A stretch of 41,180 nucleotides of DNA, taken from positions 1 through 41,180 of the forward strand of contig JACRJY010000191.1 in NCBI GenBank assembly GCA_016235585.1. Reading direction: 5' to 3'. This DNA comes from Verrucomicrobiota bacterium (GTDB lineage Bacteria > Verrucomicrobiota > Verrucomicrobiia > Limisphaerales > JACRJY01). This document shows positions 1 through 8,744 of this stretch, one piece after another; positions within the stretch are counted from its first letter, which is position 1, and every line of letters begins with the position of its first letter. A model generated the notes under the pieces. The model had not been told where the DNA came from. It saw only the letters and a program-made list of their open reading frames with translations, and ran no database searches. A program made the translations under genes and the position numbers.

Positions 1-3000
1 GTCCACACTGCGGTCGGCCCCGTTGTTCAAGGCCAGCTGCGCCGCCGCGCCCACGGTGAGGCTGGCCCCGACGATGGTGCCGCCCGTCCATTCAAACGTG
101 CCCGTTCCGGCCAGCGTGCCGGTTCCGGTCAGAGCGCCCGAGGCCAGTTCCAGCGTGGCCCCCGCCCCCAGCGTGTTGGTGCCGGCCACCGTGAGCGTGC
201 CGCCGAGGCTGCGCACGCGATAACCCCCTGTGATGCTGCCGCCATGCAGCAGGTTCTTGCTGCCCTGCTCCAGCGAGAGGACGCCCGCCTGGGCGTCGAG
301 CAGGCCGGCGTTGTTCAAGACCCAGCCGCCGTTGTCGCCGAGGAAGCGCGTGCCGTTCGTGCTCCCGCCCTGCCGCAGCGTCCCGCCCGCATAATTATTG
401 AAGACCGGTGCTGAACCGTAGCCGTTGAAGTAAAACGCCGCGTCACCAGTGCTCTCGAAGATGCCCTGGTTTTCGATGCGACTGCCGTAACTGGCGGCCA
501 GGAACCCGTTGTTAGTCAGGACAACCAATCCGCGGTTCGTAATGACCGAGGCGACCATATAAACGTTGCTGATGACAACGACCCCATCAGGCAGGATATT
601 CACCGGGCCGGAGTCAAATTGTCCGCCCAGCCAGTTGAACGTGCTGTTGCTGCCGACGGTGAGGCTGGCGTTGTAGAGCACGCCGCCGTTAAGATTGAGT
701 TGATACAAGGAGATTGGTCCCGCAGCTCCGGCGTAAGGCTGACCGCCGTTGATAATCGCCACGGACTGGCTGTCGGGAACGCCGACGGGCGACCAGTTGG
801 CGGGATTTTCCCAATTCTGATTCTCATTGCCGTTGATGCCGTCGGAGTAACTCCCCGCCGTCCAGAGGAACACCGGGTGGTAATCAAGAGTGACACTGGA
901 ATCCACCTGCCTCTGGTTGCCGGCGGTGTCCACCGCCACGGCGATAAAGGCGTAAGCCCCATTTTCCAAAGTGGAGCCGGGCACGGGCAGAGTGGAACTG
1001 TTCTGCCAAGTGCCGCCGTTGGTGGAGCTGGTGATGATGCTGGCTGGGGTGCTCAACACGGACCAGCCGCTGCCGTTCCAATACAGCCCGTCGCGTTCGC
1101 GCCGGATGAACAGGTTGACGTAAGCCACTCCGATGTTGTCCGACAAGGTGCCGGTGAACCAGTTGCCGGACGGAAGACTGGTCATGCTGGAACCGGTGGC
1201 CGGACTGGTAATCGCCACCGAAGGCTCGGTGCGGTCCACGGTGAAAATCGCCGAAGTGACGCCGGGCTGCGGCTGCGAGGTGTTGCCCGCCACGTCTTTG
1301 ACGAAGGTGCTGACGGCGTAGATGCCGGTGCGGTTGTCGGGTGCTTCGGGCAGTTGTGTGTAGGACCACTCGCCGGAAACCACGTCGGCCTTGAGCAATA
1401 CTTCAGGGTCTTGGGCGGTGGTGCCGGACTTCCAGTTGAAGCCGGTCCAAAAATCCCCGTCCTGATACACCGTGAAATAAACGGTGTTGCTCGAAATGCC
1501 GGAGCCGCCGCCATCCGTGGCCGTGCCGCGCAGGCTGAAGAAATTCACGGTGCTCCCGTTGTGCGCGGGAAGTTGAATGCCGACCGAGGGCGGGGTGGGA
1601 TCCACGAAGAAATGCCGCAGCTTCCACGGCGAGGCGTTGTCGGCGAGATCCACGGACTGGACATGGAGTTGATAGCCGCCATCCGCAAAGCCGGGCAAGG
1701 CCGTGCTCCAGTTGGTCGTGCCGGTGGCGATCTTCGCATTCTTCGCCCAGTCGAATGTGGTCGTCCCCCACACTCCGTCCACCCAGTTCCACCAGACCAG
1801 ATCGGCGGTGCGGGCCAGCGCGACGCGCACTTCCTTGACGCCGGCGTCGACGGTGGCGGTGCCGAAGGTCGTGGTGATGTTCGTGTAGATGCCGCTGACG
1901 GTTGGTTCGGTGATGAGCAAGTCGGGCGGGGCCGTGTCCGTGGCGGCAAAATTGATGCCCGACCAGTCAAACGTGGTGGCCGCCACGGTCAAAGTCGGGA
2001 CGAGAAAAGTGGTGCTCAATTGAACCGCGCGCACGGTGTAGGAGCCGCTGTTGCGCGGCAGCCCGGTGATGATGTAATTCCCGCTGGCGTCGGTCGTCAC
2101 GGGGTTTTGCCCGCGATACACGGCGGCGGCCGGCTCCAGATAGACCTGCACGCCGGCCAGCGGTGCGCCGCCGGCAGCGGCCACATTGCCGCTGATGGAG
2201 AGCGGCGCGTTGTATTGGGCCGCCATGGCGGCCTTGTCCAGGGTGCTGATGTGCGTCTTTTGGCCAATTTCTTCCGGGGCGGCTCCATCGCTCCAACGTT
2301 GGCTGGGCGGGTTGACGCTGATGGTCAGCAACCCCGGCGATTTCGCGAAGGCAGAGCGCCCGTAATGCATCAGCGAGTCGAAGTCGTAGGCCGTTCTCAC
2401 AATCGCGCCCGGAACGATGGCGAAATTCACCGCCGGATTTGCATTGGTCGCCAGATTGGTCAAGTTGACCGTGACATACGTGTCGCGGTCGGGACGCTGA
2501 TGTTCGTGCGACATACCCAGGGCGTGGCCCAGCTCGTGCGCACAATCAACTAGGTTGCCCCAGCCGGCGACATTCAGTTCCTGCGCGCCGCCCTGCATTC
2601 CGACATAGGAATTCATCGCCGCGTCATCGCCATTGCCAGTGTATTTGATCAGGAGGTAATTGGCCTCGGCGGTGCGGGGCTTGAAGTTGATCGAAGCAAT
2701 GTCCTGCCAGAGCCGGATGGCCTGCTCGAACAAGATGATTTTGTTGGTGGGCATCGCGTTGGTGCCCGCCGTCTGATACGTGTAAGGCACCACTCCGCCC
2801 GGCCAGGCGGAGCCAAAGCTGAAGTCGAACGAACCCTTCGGCACCACCATGCCGGCCTGTGTCAGCCGATCCAGGCGAACCTGCAAAATGTCCCGCCATA
2901 CGGCCAGCTTGTCGGTGCGCAGCTGCATGTCTCCGATGGAAACGGCGGCCTGGTTGGTCGTCGTGACGGCCAGCAGCCGGTCAATGGCCGAGATGCTGGA

Positions 3001-3222
3001 GGAGAGGGATTCAGCCGTCTGCGCTTGGGAACGCCAGGCCAGACCGCACAGGAGAATCAAAGCCAGGAAGGCGTGCAGGATGCCGCCGCAGCGGGAGGGT
3101 GGGCGCTTTTCCGCCCAAATAATATTGCGCCGGCTTAAGCACGCCAGCTCTTCGCACGTCTTTGTTTTTTTCGTTCTCCGGAGGCTTGCGGGCGCGGATA
3201 TTCCGATAAATGTCATCTGCAT
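1..3222 (-). CDS. Secreted astacin-like metalloprotease with Ig-like and beta-strand adhesin modules (3' end outside window)
   Basis: An open frame of about 1074 codons runs off the left edge, so the C-terminus is missing. Near residues 48-67 a hydrophobic stretch ending ...AWRSQAQ looks like a signal peptide. The catalytic domain begins around residue 140 with WPGGVVPY, typical of astacins (M12A). The zinc motif HELGHALGMSHEHQR (H229, E230, H233, H239) and the Met-turn SLMHY (283-287) are both intact. A carboxypeptidase-regulatory-like beta domain follows (about 342-400), then several Ig-like repeats with motifs such as EPSVAITSPATG (about 430-775). From about 780 comes a Gly/Asn/Thr-rich region like autotransporter beta-strand repeats. 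The protein is probably exported and degrades or binds extracellular protein. The start is uncertain: ATG at 3222 leaves a long leader, ATG at 3216 is equally possible, and no clear ribosome site is visible. The family call is firm; the substrate is unknown. Confidence 0.88.
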   Translation of the reverse strand, partial: MQMTFIGISAPASLRRTKKTKTCEELACLSRRNIIWAEKRPPSRCGGILHAFLALILLCGLAWRSQAQTAESLSSSISAIDRLLAVTTTNQAAVSIGDMQLRTDKLAVWRDILQVRLDRLTQAGMVVPKGSFDFSFGSAWPGGVVPYTYQTAGTNAMPTNKIILFEQAIRLWQDIASINFKPRTAEANYLLIKYTGNGDDAAMNSYVGMQGGAQELNVAGWGNLVDCAHELGHALGMSHEHQRPDRDTYVTVNLTNLATNANPAVNFAIVPGAIVRTAYDFDSLMHYGRSAFAKSPGLLTISVNPPSQRWSDGAAPEEIGQKTHISTLDKAAMAAQYNAPLSISGNVAAAGGAPLAGVQVYLEPAAAVYRGQNPVTTDASGNYIITGLPRNSGSYTVRAVQLSTTFLVPTLTVAATTFDWSGINFAATDTAPPDLLITEPTVSGIYTNITTTFGTATVDAGVKEVRVALARTADLVWWNWVDGVWGTTTFDWAKNAKIATGTTNWSTALPGFADGGYQLHVQSVDLADNASPWKLRHFFVDPTPPSVGIQLPAHNGSTVNFFSLRGTATDGGGSGISSNTVYFTVYQDGDFWTGFNWKSGTTAQDPEVLLKADVVSGEWSYTQLPEAPDNRTGIYAVSTFVKDVAGNTSQPQPGVTSAIFTVDRTEPSVAITSPATGSSMTSLPSGNWFTGTLSDNIGVAYVNLFIRRERDGLYWNGSGWSVLSTPASIITSSTNGGTWQNSSTLPVPGSTLENGAYAFIAVAVDTAGNQRQVDSSVTLDYHPVFLWTAGSYSDGINGNENQNWENPANWSPVGVPDSQSVAIINGGQPYAGAAGPISLYQLNLNGGVLYNASLTVGSNSTFNWLGGQFDSGPVNILPDGVVVISNVYMVASVITNRGLVVLTNNGFLAASYGSRIENQGIFESTGDAAFYFNGYGSAPVFNNYAGGTLRQGGSTNGTRFLGDNGGWVLNNAGLLDAQAGVLSLEQGSKNLLHGGSITGGYRVRSLGGTLTVAGTNTLGAGATLELASGALTGTGTLAGTGTFEWTGGTIVGASLTVGAAAQLALNNGADRSVD

Positions 3223-3254
3223 ATGTAACGCATTGCGTAATGTGCTTTGGCTGG

Positions 3255-3275
3255 CGGGAAAGCGATGCTTTCCCG
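3255..3275. promoter_or_regulatory. Perfect 9-bp hairpin upstream of the protease gene
   Basis: CGGGAAAGC and GCTTTCCCG are separated by the 3-bp loop GAT. The hairpin lies about 33 bp upstream of the protease ATG, in the divergent gap to thiS. A near-palindrome, ACGCAATGCGT, sits between it and the ATG (3229-3239). It could be an operator or an mRNA 5' structure; the role is inferred only from position. Confidence 0.35.
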
Positions 3276-3396
3276 AGGCTGCTGCAAGCACAGCAGGATG
3301 GACGATGCCTTTTCCGGGCCAAAAAACAAGACGCATTTGCCCCAGTCTTGACGTCCATCAGCGGGGATGGGCTTGTTTTGGGCACGGTTTGATTTT

Positions 3397-3612
3397 ATGA
3401 ATCCGCCGATGCCGGAAATCATCGCCAACGGAATTGCCACCGCCGCCGCGCTGCCCTGCACGATTGAGGAATTCCTCGTCGCGCAGGGGCTGCCGCCGCG
3501 CAGCGTGGTGGTGGAGCACAACGGCGCGGCCGTCGCGCCGTCCGAGTTCGCGCGCCGTCCGCTGGCGGCGGGGGATCGTCTGGAGATTGTGAAGATCGTC
3601 GCGGGCGGTTGA
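3397..3612 (+). CDS. thiS: Sulfur carrier protein ThiS
   Basis: A 71-residue ubiquitin-like protein ending in the Gly-Gly tail (IVKIVAGG) that is adenylated and thiocarboxylated to donate sulfur for the thiazole ring of thiamine. Family hallmarks seen here are the N-terminal I-x-x-N-G strand (EIIANG), the middle segment PPRSVVVEHNGAAVAP and the end GDRLEIVKIVAGG. ATG 3397 (MNPPMPEII) gives the normal length; an in-frame ATG at 3367 would add ten unlikely residues. No thiG, thiF or thiH is adjacent, so the gene stands alone here, facing the TauE gene tail to tail. MoaD is the main alternative, but length and N-terminal motif favour ThiS. Confidence 0.85.
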   Translation: MNPPMPEIIANGIATAAALPCTIEEFLVAQGLPPRSVVVEHNGAAVAPSEFARRPLAAGDRLEIVKIVAGG

Positions 3613-3646
3613 TGACGGGCCGGGTCTCGCCCGCCAACTGTCTGCG

Positions 3647-4003
3647 TCACTTGAAGAACAGCAGGCGCAGCCCCACCGCCACGAGAAAGCCGCCGAACGC
3701 GCGCTTCAAATTTTCCGCCGGGATGTGCGTGGTCAGCCACGCGCCGCCGAAGCCGCCGAGGATGGCCATGGGCGTGATGGCAAGGGCCAGCTTGAGATCC
3801 AGGTTGCCCTGCGTGTAATGCTTGTAGGAGCCCATCAGCGCCGTGGGAATGATGACGGCCAGCGAGGTGCCGATGGCGGTCTTGATGGGGACGTTCATCG
3901 CGAACATCATTGCCGGCACCATCACGATGCCGCCGCCCACGCCAAACAGGCCGCTGGTGACGCCGCTGATCAGCCCGATGATTCCGGCCAGGAGAAAATT
4001 CAT
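3647..4003 (-). CDS. TauE/SafE (TSUP) family membrane protein, half-size
   Basis: A 118-residue, almost wholly hydrophobic protein. The N-terminus MNFLLAGIIGLISGVTSG followed by LFGVGGGIVMVPAMM is the glycine-rich signature of the TauE/SafE (TSUP, formerly DUF81) family of putative anion or sulfur-compound exporters. About four membrane segments are visible. Family members are commonly about 250 residues with two such halves. This one matches a single half and may act as a dimer. The ORF has a clean start and stop and is not obviously broken. The transported substrate cannot be told from sequence. It lies downstream of infA on the same strand after a gap of about 125 bp. Confidence 0.8.
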   Translation of the reverse strand: MNFLLAGIIGLISGVTSGLFGVGGGIVMVPAMMFAMNVPIKTAIGTSLAVIIPTALMGSYKHYTQGNLDLKLALAITPMAILGGFGGAWLTTHIPAENLKRAFGGFLVAVGLRLLFFK

Positions 4004-4127
4004 GCCGTGTTTATTGTCCCATGGCGCAAATCCGCCACGGTTTTTCTGGCGAAGGAAAACGACCGGTGCGGATGCAAGGCGCGGGACGAATCCGGCCCGG
4101 TTCCAAAAATGAGCGCCAGAGAGAAGC

Positions 4128-4346
4128 CTACTTGTGGCGGAAGTTGATGCGGGCCTTGCTCAAGTCGTAGGGCGACATTTCCAGGTTCACCTTGTCGCCG
4201 ACACTGATGCGGATGAAATGCTTGCGCATCTTGCCGGAGATGTGCGCGAGCACCTCGTGGCCGTTGGGCAGCGTCACGCGGAACATGGTGCCGGGAAGCA
4301 CCTGCGACACCGTGCCGGTCAGCTCAATTGGCTCTTCTTTTGCCAT
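4128..4346 (-). CDS. infA: Translation initiation factor IF-1
   Basis: A 72-residue protein with the full IF-1 S1/OB fold: [19 protein letters not shown] at the start, [22 protein letters not shown] in the middle and [23 protein letters not shown] at the end. IF-1 binds the 30S A site during initiation and is normally essential. Length and C-terminus match the usual bacterial form; many bacteria end in ..RITYR, here RINFRHK. It is not next to ribosomal protein genes, unlike the common placement in the spc region, so it is probably transcribed on its own. Confidence 0.96.
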   Translation of the reverse strand: MAKEEPIELTGTVSQVLPGTMFRVTLPNGHEVLAHISGKMRKHFIRISVGDKVNLEMSPYDLSKARINFRHK

Positions 4347-4460
4347 CCGCTTGAATAGGTTTCATCCCCTGCCGCGCGGCTCCAGGCCGCCCCCGGCAAA
4401 AGTGGGCGCAGAGTTAGCACAGTCATTTTGGAAAGCAAGAGTGAAGTTCCGCCGGTGAAA

Positions 4461-5885
4461 TCAGCGCGGCCCGGCGGTGTTGCCGAGGCTGGCGAGCAGT
4501 TCGTCGCACGTCCAGTTCGCCTGCCGGCGGGAGAGCGCGTCCGCCGCCGCGCCGTGCTGCCAGACGGCGTGGCGCACGGCCCGGCCCGCGTCATTTTTGA
4601 GGACTTGCGGCTGCGCGACGATCCCGGCGAGGTAGCCGGCCAGCACGTCGCCGCTGCCGCCCTGCGCGAGGTCGGGGTTGCCGGAGCTGTTGATGGAAAT
4701 TTCACCGCTGCCGCGGCCCACCAGGGTTTGATGCCCCTTGAGCGCCACCCAGCAGTCGCCCCGGCGGCGCGAGAGTTCGCGGAGGGCATTCACCCGTTCC
4801 GCCTGCACGGCGGCGGCATCCAGCTTCAACATCCGCCCCGCCTCGCCGGGATGCGGCGTGATGAAGCGCAATGTGCCCAGAAATGTCGGCCCGGCCGGCA
4901 GCCAGTCGAGCGCCGAGGCGTCCACCACCACGGCCAGCGGCGAGAGCTGCCACAGACGCGCAATGTCCTGCCGCAGATCCGGCGGCAAATCGCCGGAGGC
5001 CAGGCCCGGCCCGATCAGGATTGCCGTGGCGGACTCCGGCAGTTTGTTGCCCGTCTGCCATGCGCGCACCATCGCGGCGTCGAGCTGCCCGGCCACGGCG
5101 TAATAGACATTTGGCTGCGTGTAGACCGTCACCAGGCCGACCTTCGCCCGCAGCGCGGCCTTTGCCGCCAGCACCGCCGCGCCGTGATAGCCGAGGCTGC
5201 CCGCGATGATGACGAGATGGCCGAACGAACCCTTGTTTGTCCCCACCGCGCGGCGCGGCGGAAAATTCTTAAAATCCTCCGCCTCGATCCAATTCAACTC
5301 GTCGCGAATCGGGCACGGCGCGAGGCCGATGTCCGCCGCGACTTCGAGCCGGCCCACGAACGGATACGCCTTCGCCAGCACTAGGCCGCGTTTGGGCGCG
5401 CCCACCGTGAGCGTGACGGCGGCGTGGATGGCCGCGCCCTGCGGCTCGCCGGAGTCCGCGTTCAAGCCCGACGGCACGTCCACGGCGAGCACGGGCAGTT
5501 CGGATTTGTTGACGGCCTCGATCAGCTTTGCCCAATGAATTTCGAGCGGACGGTTCAAGCCCGTGCCGAACAAACCGTCCACGATTGCCGCCGGTTGTTT
5601 CGCGAGCGCGGCGGTGACTTCCGTCATGGCCGTCGCCGGATCGGTGATGTTGATGAGCTGCACCGCGCGTTCGTGCAAATGCGGGCAGGCCTGCCGCGCG
5701 TCCTCGCCGTTGTTGCCCTTGCCAGCAAGCACAAGGATGGCGTCGCCGGGCCGCGTGGCCTGCAGAACACGTTCAGCCACCGCCCGGCCCACGCGCGCGA
5801 TGACGGCGGCCTCGGTCTGGCCGCCGGCCCACGTGGCTTGCTCCCACTCGCGCATCTGGCTGACGGTGATGACGGGCAATGACAT
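4461..5885 (-). CDS. nnr: Bifunctional NAD(P)H-hydrate epimerase / ADP-dependent NAD(P)H-hydrate dehydratase
   Basis: A 474-residue fusion that repairs hydrated NADH/NADPH. Residues 1-210 are the YjeF_N/NnrE epimerase domain, with GKGNNGEDAR, DGLFGTGLNR and VDVPSGLNADSG. From about 215 is the ribokinase-like NnrD (YjeF_C) dehydratase: NKGSFGHLVIIAGS, the nucleotide and active-site segments ITPHPGEAGRML and LKGHQTLVG, and the diagnostic NPDLAQGGSGDVLAG. In the epimerase motif the common NNGGDG is NNGEDA, a mild variation. Start ATG 5885 (MSLPVITVSQMREWE) fits the family. The gene is followed by infA about 115 bp away. Confidence 0.94.
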   Translation of the reverse strand: MSLPVITVSQMREWEQATWAGGQTEAAVIARVGRAVAERVLQATRPGDAILVLAGKGNNGEDARQACPHLHERAVQLINITDPATAMTEVTAALAKQPAAIVDGLFGTGLNRPLEIHWAKLIEAVNKSELPVLAVDVPSGLNADSGEPQGAAIHAAVTLTVGAPKRGLVLAKAYPFVGRLEVAADIGLAPCPIRDELNWIEAEDFKNFPPRRAVGTNKGSFGHLVIIAGSLGYHGAAVLAAKAALRAKVGLVTVYTQPNVYYAVAGQLDAAMVRAWQTGNKLPESATAILIGPGLASGDLPPDLRQDIARLWQLSPLAVVVDASALDWLPAGPTFLGTLRFITPHPGEAGRMLKLDAAAVQAERVNALRELSRRRGDCWVALKGHQTLVGRGSGEISINSSGNPDLAQGGSGDVLAGYLAGIVAQPQVLKNDAGRAVRHAVWQHGAAADALSRRQANWTCDELLASLGNTAGPR

Positions 5886-5977
5886 AAAATTCGCGCGGAC
5901 TATGCGGGGGAGGACGAAGGGGCGTCAATGCCGCGCTCGGCAATGGCCTTGAACAGCGGCGGTAGATGAGACGCGAA

Positions 5978-6898
5978 TCAGATTTGAAAATCGCCCCGGC
6001 TCTTTTCGCGGTCGCGCTTGTTCAGCACCTTGATTTTGCACTCCTCGTTCAAGACGAGGGAATTCGGCGGCACGCTGTGGGTGAGAAACACATTCGCGCC
6101 GATGGTGCTGCCCGCGCCCACCACCGTGTCGCCGCCCATGATCGTGGAACCCGCGTAAATCGTCACGCGATCCTCAATCGTCGGATGGCGCTTCTGCCCC
6201 TTCAACGCCTGGCCGCCCGCGAGCGACTTCGCCACGAGGCCGACGCCCTGATACATCTTCACATGGTCGCCGAGGATGGCCGTCTCGCCAATCACCGTGC
6301 CGGTGCAGTGATCCACGAAAAAGTGCGTGCCGATCTGCGCGCCGGGATGCAGGTCCATCCCCGTGCGGCTGTGCGCCCACTCCGTCATGATGCGCGGGAT
6401 GAGCGCGATGGGCGCGAGGTAAAGCTCGTGCGCCATCCGCTGCACCGCGATGGCCTCGATGCACGGATACGCGACGATGACCTCTTCCTTGCCCAGCGCC
6501 GCCGGGTCGCCGTTGAAGGCGGCCTCGACATCGGTCTGGAGCAGCTCGCGCAGGCGCGGCAGGCTGCCGAGGAAATCCATCGTGCGCGTGTGCGCCAGCG
6601 CGCGGAGGTTTTTCTTCGCGTGCTCGTCGGGCGGCGCGTATTCGAGGCTCTTGTAAATTTCATCCTCCAGCCGGCCCTGCACGGAATCCATCAGCGTCGC
6701 GGTCTCGACCTTCAACTCCGAGGAATGAATCGTCTTCTCGTCGAAGAAGCCGGGGAAGAGCAGCCGCAGCAAATCCACCGTGATGCCCGCGATGGCGGAC
6801 TTCGACGGCAGGTTTTTGCCGTCGAGATAATTGATGCCGCCGACGCGCGCGTAGGACGCGATGAGCTGGTTGGTGAGCTGGGTGACGGTGACGTTCAC
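5978..6898 (-). CDS. cysE: Serine O-acetyltransferase
   Basis: Transfers acetyl from acetyl-CoA to serine, giving O-acetylserine for cysteine synthesis. The N-terminal alpha-helical domain (about residues 1-180) precedes a left-handed beta-helix of hexapeptide repeats: GMDLHPGAQIGTHFFVDHCT, GTVIGETAILGD, then GSTIMGGDTVVGAGSTIGANVFL. The D/H pair of the active site lies in FFVDHCTG. At about 306 residues it is longer than E. coli CysE (273) and resembles the long forms with an extended N-terminal region. GTG 6898 (VNVTVTQLTNQL) is chosen; the only other upstream start is a TTG at 6952 giving an Ala/Arg-rich extension. It is divergent from xseA across a short repeat array. Confidence 0.9.
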   Translation of the reverse strand: MNVTVTQLTNQLIASYARVGGINYLDGKNLPSKSAIAGITVDLLRLLFPGFFDEKTIHSSELKVETATLMDSVQGRLEDEIYKSLEYAPPDEHAKKNLRALAHTRTMDFLGSLPRLRELLQTDVEAAFNGDPAALGKEEVIVAYPCIEAIAVQRMAHELYLAPIALIPRIMTEWAHSRTGMDLHPGAQIGTHFFVDHCTGTVIGETAILGDHVKMYQGVGLVAKSLAGGQALKGQKRHPTIEDRVTIYAGSTIMGGDTVVGAGSTIGANVFLTHSVPPNSLVLNEECKIKVLNKRDREKSRGDFQI

Positions 6899-6963
6899 GG
6901 ACGGAGTATTCCGCAGCGCGGCGGCAAAGGCAAGCGGGGCGCGCGGGGCCAATGTTTTGACTC

Positions 6964-7024
6964 GTGTTCCTCCACGTTCCTCTGCGGAGGCAATTTCCGT
7001 GTTTCATCCGTGTTTCATCCGTGG
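6964..7024. repeat. 11-bp degenerate tandem repeats between cysE and xseA
   Basis: Two units of CCGTGTTTCAT (6997-7007, 7008-7018) run into CCGTGG, preceded by weaker units of the same flavour (CGTGTTCCTC, CACGTTCCTC). The same word family appears as both arms of the palindrome at 8472-8562. It fills most of the divergent gap, so any promoter must overlap it. Confidence 0.7.
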
Positions 7025-7037
7025 CTAAATCACCGCC

Positions 7038-8435
7038 ATGAGCCAGCAGGCAAAATCCCAGTGGGACTTCGGCGAACTTTTCCCGACCGAGGCCACTCGG
7101 CGCGTGCTGACCGTCTCGGAACTGACGGCGCAGGTGCGGCGGCTGCTCGAAAAACAGGTTGGCCAAATCTGGGTCACCGGCGAAATCACCAATCTCCGCG
7201 CCCAAGGCTCCGGCCACGTTTACTTCACCCTCAAGGACGCCAGCACGCAGCTCGCGTGCGTGCTCTTTCGCGGCGAGGCGGCGGCGCAGCGCGCGCTGTT
7301 GCAAGACGGCCAGAAGGTCGTGCTCCAAGGCGACGTGACGGTGTATGAGGCGCGCGGCCAGTATCAACTCCTCGTCCGCAGCATCGAATTGCAAGGCGTC
7401 GGTGCGCTGCAAATTGCGTTTGAAAAGCTGAAGCAAAAACTGCAGGCGGAAGGTCTCTTCGCGCCGGAGCGCAAGCGCCCCATCCCGCGCTATCCGCAGC
7501 GCATCGGCCTCGTCACCTCGCCGGCGGGCGCGGCCATCCGCGACGTGCTGCACGTGATTCAGCGCCGCCACGCGGGACTGGAAATCCTGCTCGCGCCATG
7601 CCGCGTGCAGGGCCATGGCGCGGCGGAGGAAATCGCGACGGCGATCCGCCTGCTCAACGAATTCAACCTTCAACCTTCAACCTTCAACCTTGATCTAATC
7701 CTCCTCACGCGCGGCGGCGGCTCGCTGGAAGACCTGTGGGCGTTCAACGAGGAAGCTGTCGCGCGCGCCATCCACGAATCCGCCGTGCCGGTCATCTCCG
7801 CCGTCGGGCACGAGATTGATTTCACCATCGCGGATTTCGTCGCCGACCTGCGCGCGGCCACGCCCAGCGCGGCGGCGGAAATCATCACCGAAGGCTTCGT
7901 CGCCAGCCGCGAGTTCGTGGCGGACGCGGCGGGGCTGATGCGCCGGCAAATCACGCGCCGCTTCGAGGCGGATCAGGAAAATCTCGTTCGCACGCGCGAA
8001 CGGCTGGCGCGCGTCCACCCGCAGTTGCAGGTGAACGAATACTTCCAGCGCCTCGACGACTTGCGCGGCTCGCTGGCGCGCGGGTTGAAACAGCAGCGCC
8101 GGCAAAGCCTGTCGCGCTGGGAGACCGTGCGGCAGCGGCTCGCGCGCCTGCGCCCCGGCCAGGTGCTGCTCCAGAAGCGCGAGCAGGCGCGGCAGTTGGG
8201 CGAGCGCCTCGTCGCGCGCGCGACGACGGGCGTGGAGACGGCGGGCCACCGGCTGGCCAAGGCCGACACGCGCCTGCGCCTGCTCTCGCCGCAGCAGGTG
8301 CTGGCGCGCGGCTACTCCATCACGCTCGACGCACAGACGCGCCGGGTCATCCGCGCGGCGGACGCGGTGTGGGCGGGGCAGAAGTTGAAGACCCTCGTGC
8401 AGCACGGCGAAATCTCCAGCACGGTGGAGAAGTAA
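7038..8435 (+). CDS. xseA: Exodeoxyribonuclease VII large subunit
   Basis: A 465-residue subunit of the single-strand-specific exonuclease VII. The N-terminal OB fold is seen in VTGEITNLRAQGSGHVYFTL; the catalytic domain holds RIGLVTSPAGAAIRD, LTRGGGSLEDLWAFN and SAVGHEIDFTIADFVAD, followed by a long Arg/Gln-rich coiled coil and a C-terminal LARGYSIT segment. Length is near the E. coli protein. A run of four exact TTCAACC repeats (7662-7689) lies inside the catalytic domain and encodes the stretch FNLQPSTFNL without breaking the frame. No xseB follows: downstream is a repeat palindrome, so the small subunit must be elsewhere. Confidence 0.95.
   Translation: MSQQAKSQWDFGELFPTEATRRVLTVSELTAQVRRLLEKQVGQIWVTGEITNLRAQGSGHVYFTLKDASTQLACVLFRGEAAAQRALLQDGQKVVLQGDVTVYEARGQYQLLVRSIELQGVGALQIAFEKLKQKLQAEGLFAPERKRPIPRYPQRIGLVTSPAGAAIRDVLHVIQRRHAGLEILLAPCRVQGHGAAEEIATAIRLLNEFNLQPSTFNLDLILLTRGGGSLEDLWAFNEEAVARAIHESAVPVISAVGHEIDFTIADFVADLRAATPSAAAEIITEGFVASREFVADAAGLMRRQITRRFEADQENLVRTRERLARVHPQLQVNEYFQRLDDLRGSLARGLKQQRRQSLSRWETVRQRLARLRPGQVLLQKREQARQLGERLVARATTGVETAGHRLAKADTRLRLLSPQQVLARGYSITLDAQTRRVIRAADAVWAGQKLKTLVQHGEISSTVEK
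7662..7689. repeat. Heptamer tandem repeat inside xseA
   Basis: Four perfect head-to-tail copies of TTCAACC. It lies between two conserved blocks of XseA (before LILLTRGGGSL) and keeps the reading frame. Confidence 0.9.
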
Positions 8436-8471
8436 TGAGACGCCTTTCCGGTCCGGCGGCGAATAAATCAG

Positions 8472-8562
8472 CCACGGATGGAACACGGACGAAACACGGA
8501 ATCTGCCGGTGGATGCCGCCGGCCCCATCCCTGTCGGTGTTCCATCCGTGTTCCATCCGTGG
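8472..8562. repeat. Palindrome with 11-bp repeat arms downstream of xseA
   Basis: Left arm 8472-8499 (CCACGGATGGAACACGG...) and right arm 8535-8562 (...CCGTGTTCCATCCGTGG) are imperfect inverted repeats of about 28 bp with a 35-bp GC-rich spacer. Each arm is built of 11-bp units, the same words as at 6997-7018. It could fold as a terminator-like hairpin but has no T run. The rest of the 8436-8744 gap (8571-8726) shows no gene or motif that I recognise. Confidence 0.8.
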
Positions 8563-8726
8563 CTAAAAACTCCCCACTCGCCGGCCCGGTGGAGGACTGA
8601 CCGCCTTGGCTCCGGCAGGAGGGGGATGCGTTTCAAAACGGAAAGTCTGCTGGACGGAAACTGGCGGCGGGAATAGTGTCGCCAACATGAAGTTGGATAG
8701 GCCACGACGCCCGCAGGTTATCACTA

Positions 8727-8733
8727 GTTAGGC
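8727..8733 (+). other. GTTAGGC, integron core-site-like heptamer before the small ORF
   Basis: This matches the attC R' consensus GTTRRRY and lies 11 bp before the ATG at 8745. Its exact reverse complement GCCTAAC (matching RYYYAAC) lies at 9007-9013, 10 bp after the stop. That is the layout of a gene cassette, but the rest of an attC site is not recognisable and no integrase is in the window. Confidence 0.3.
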
Positions 8734-8744
8734 CGCTTGAGCGT

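Noticed and set aside
619-2553. A 644-codon plus-strand open frame
   Set aside because: It is the antisense shadow of the astacin-adhesin gene, whose minus frame carries the HELGH and Met-turn motifs; the shadow has no recognisable domain.
5966-7348. A 460-codon plus-strand open frame across cysE and xseA
   Set aside because: It crosses two recognisable genes in other frames and has no family features.
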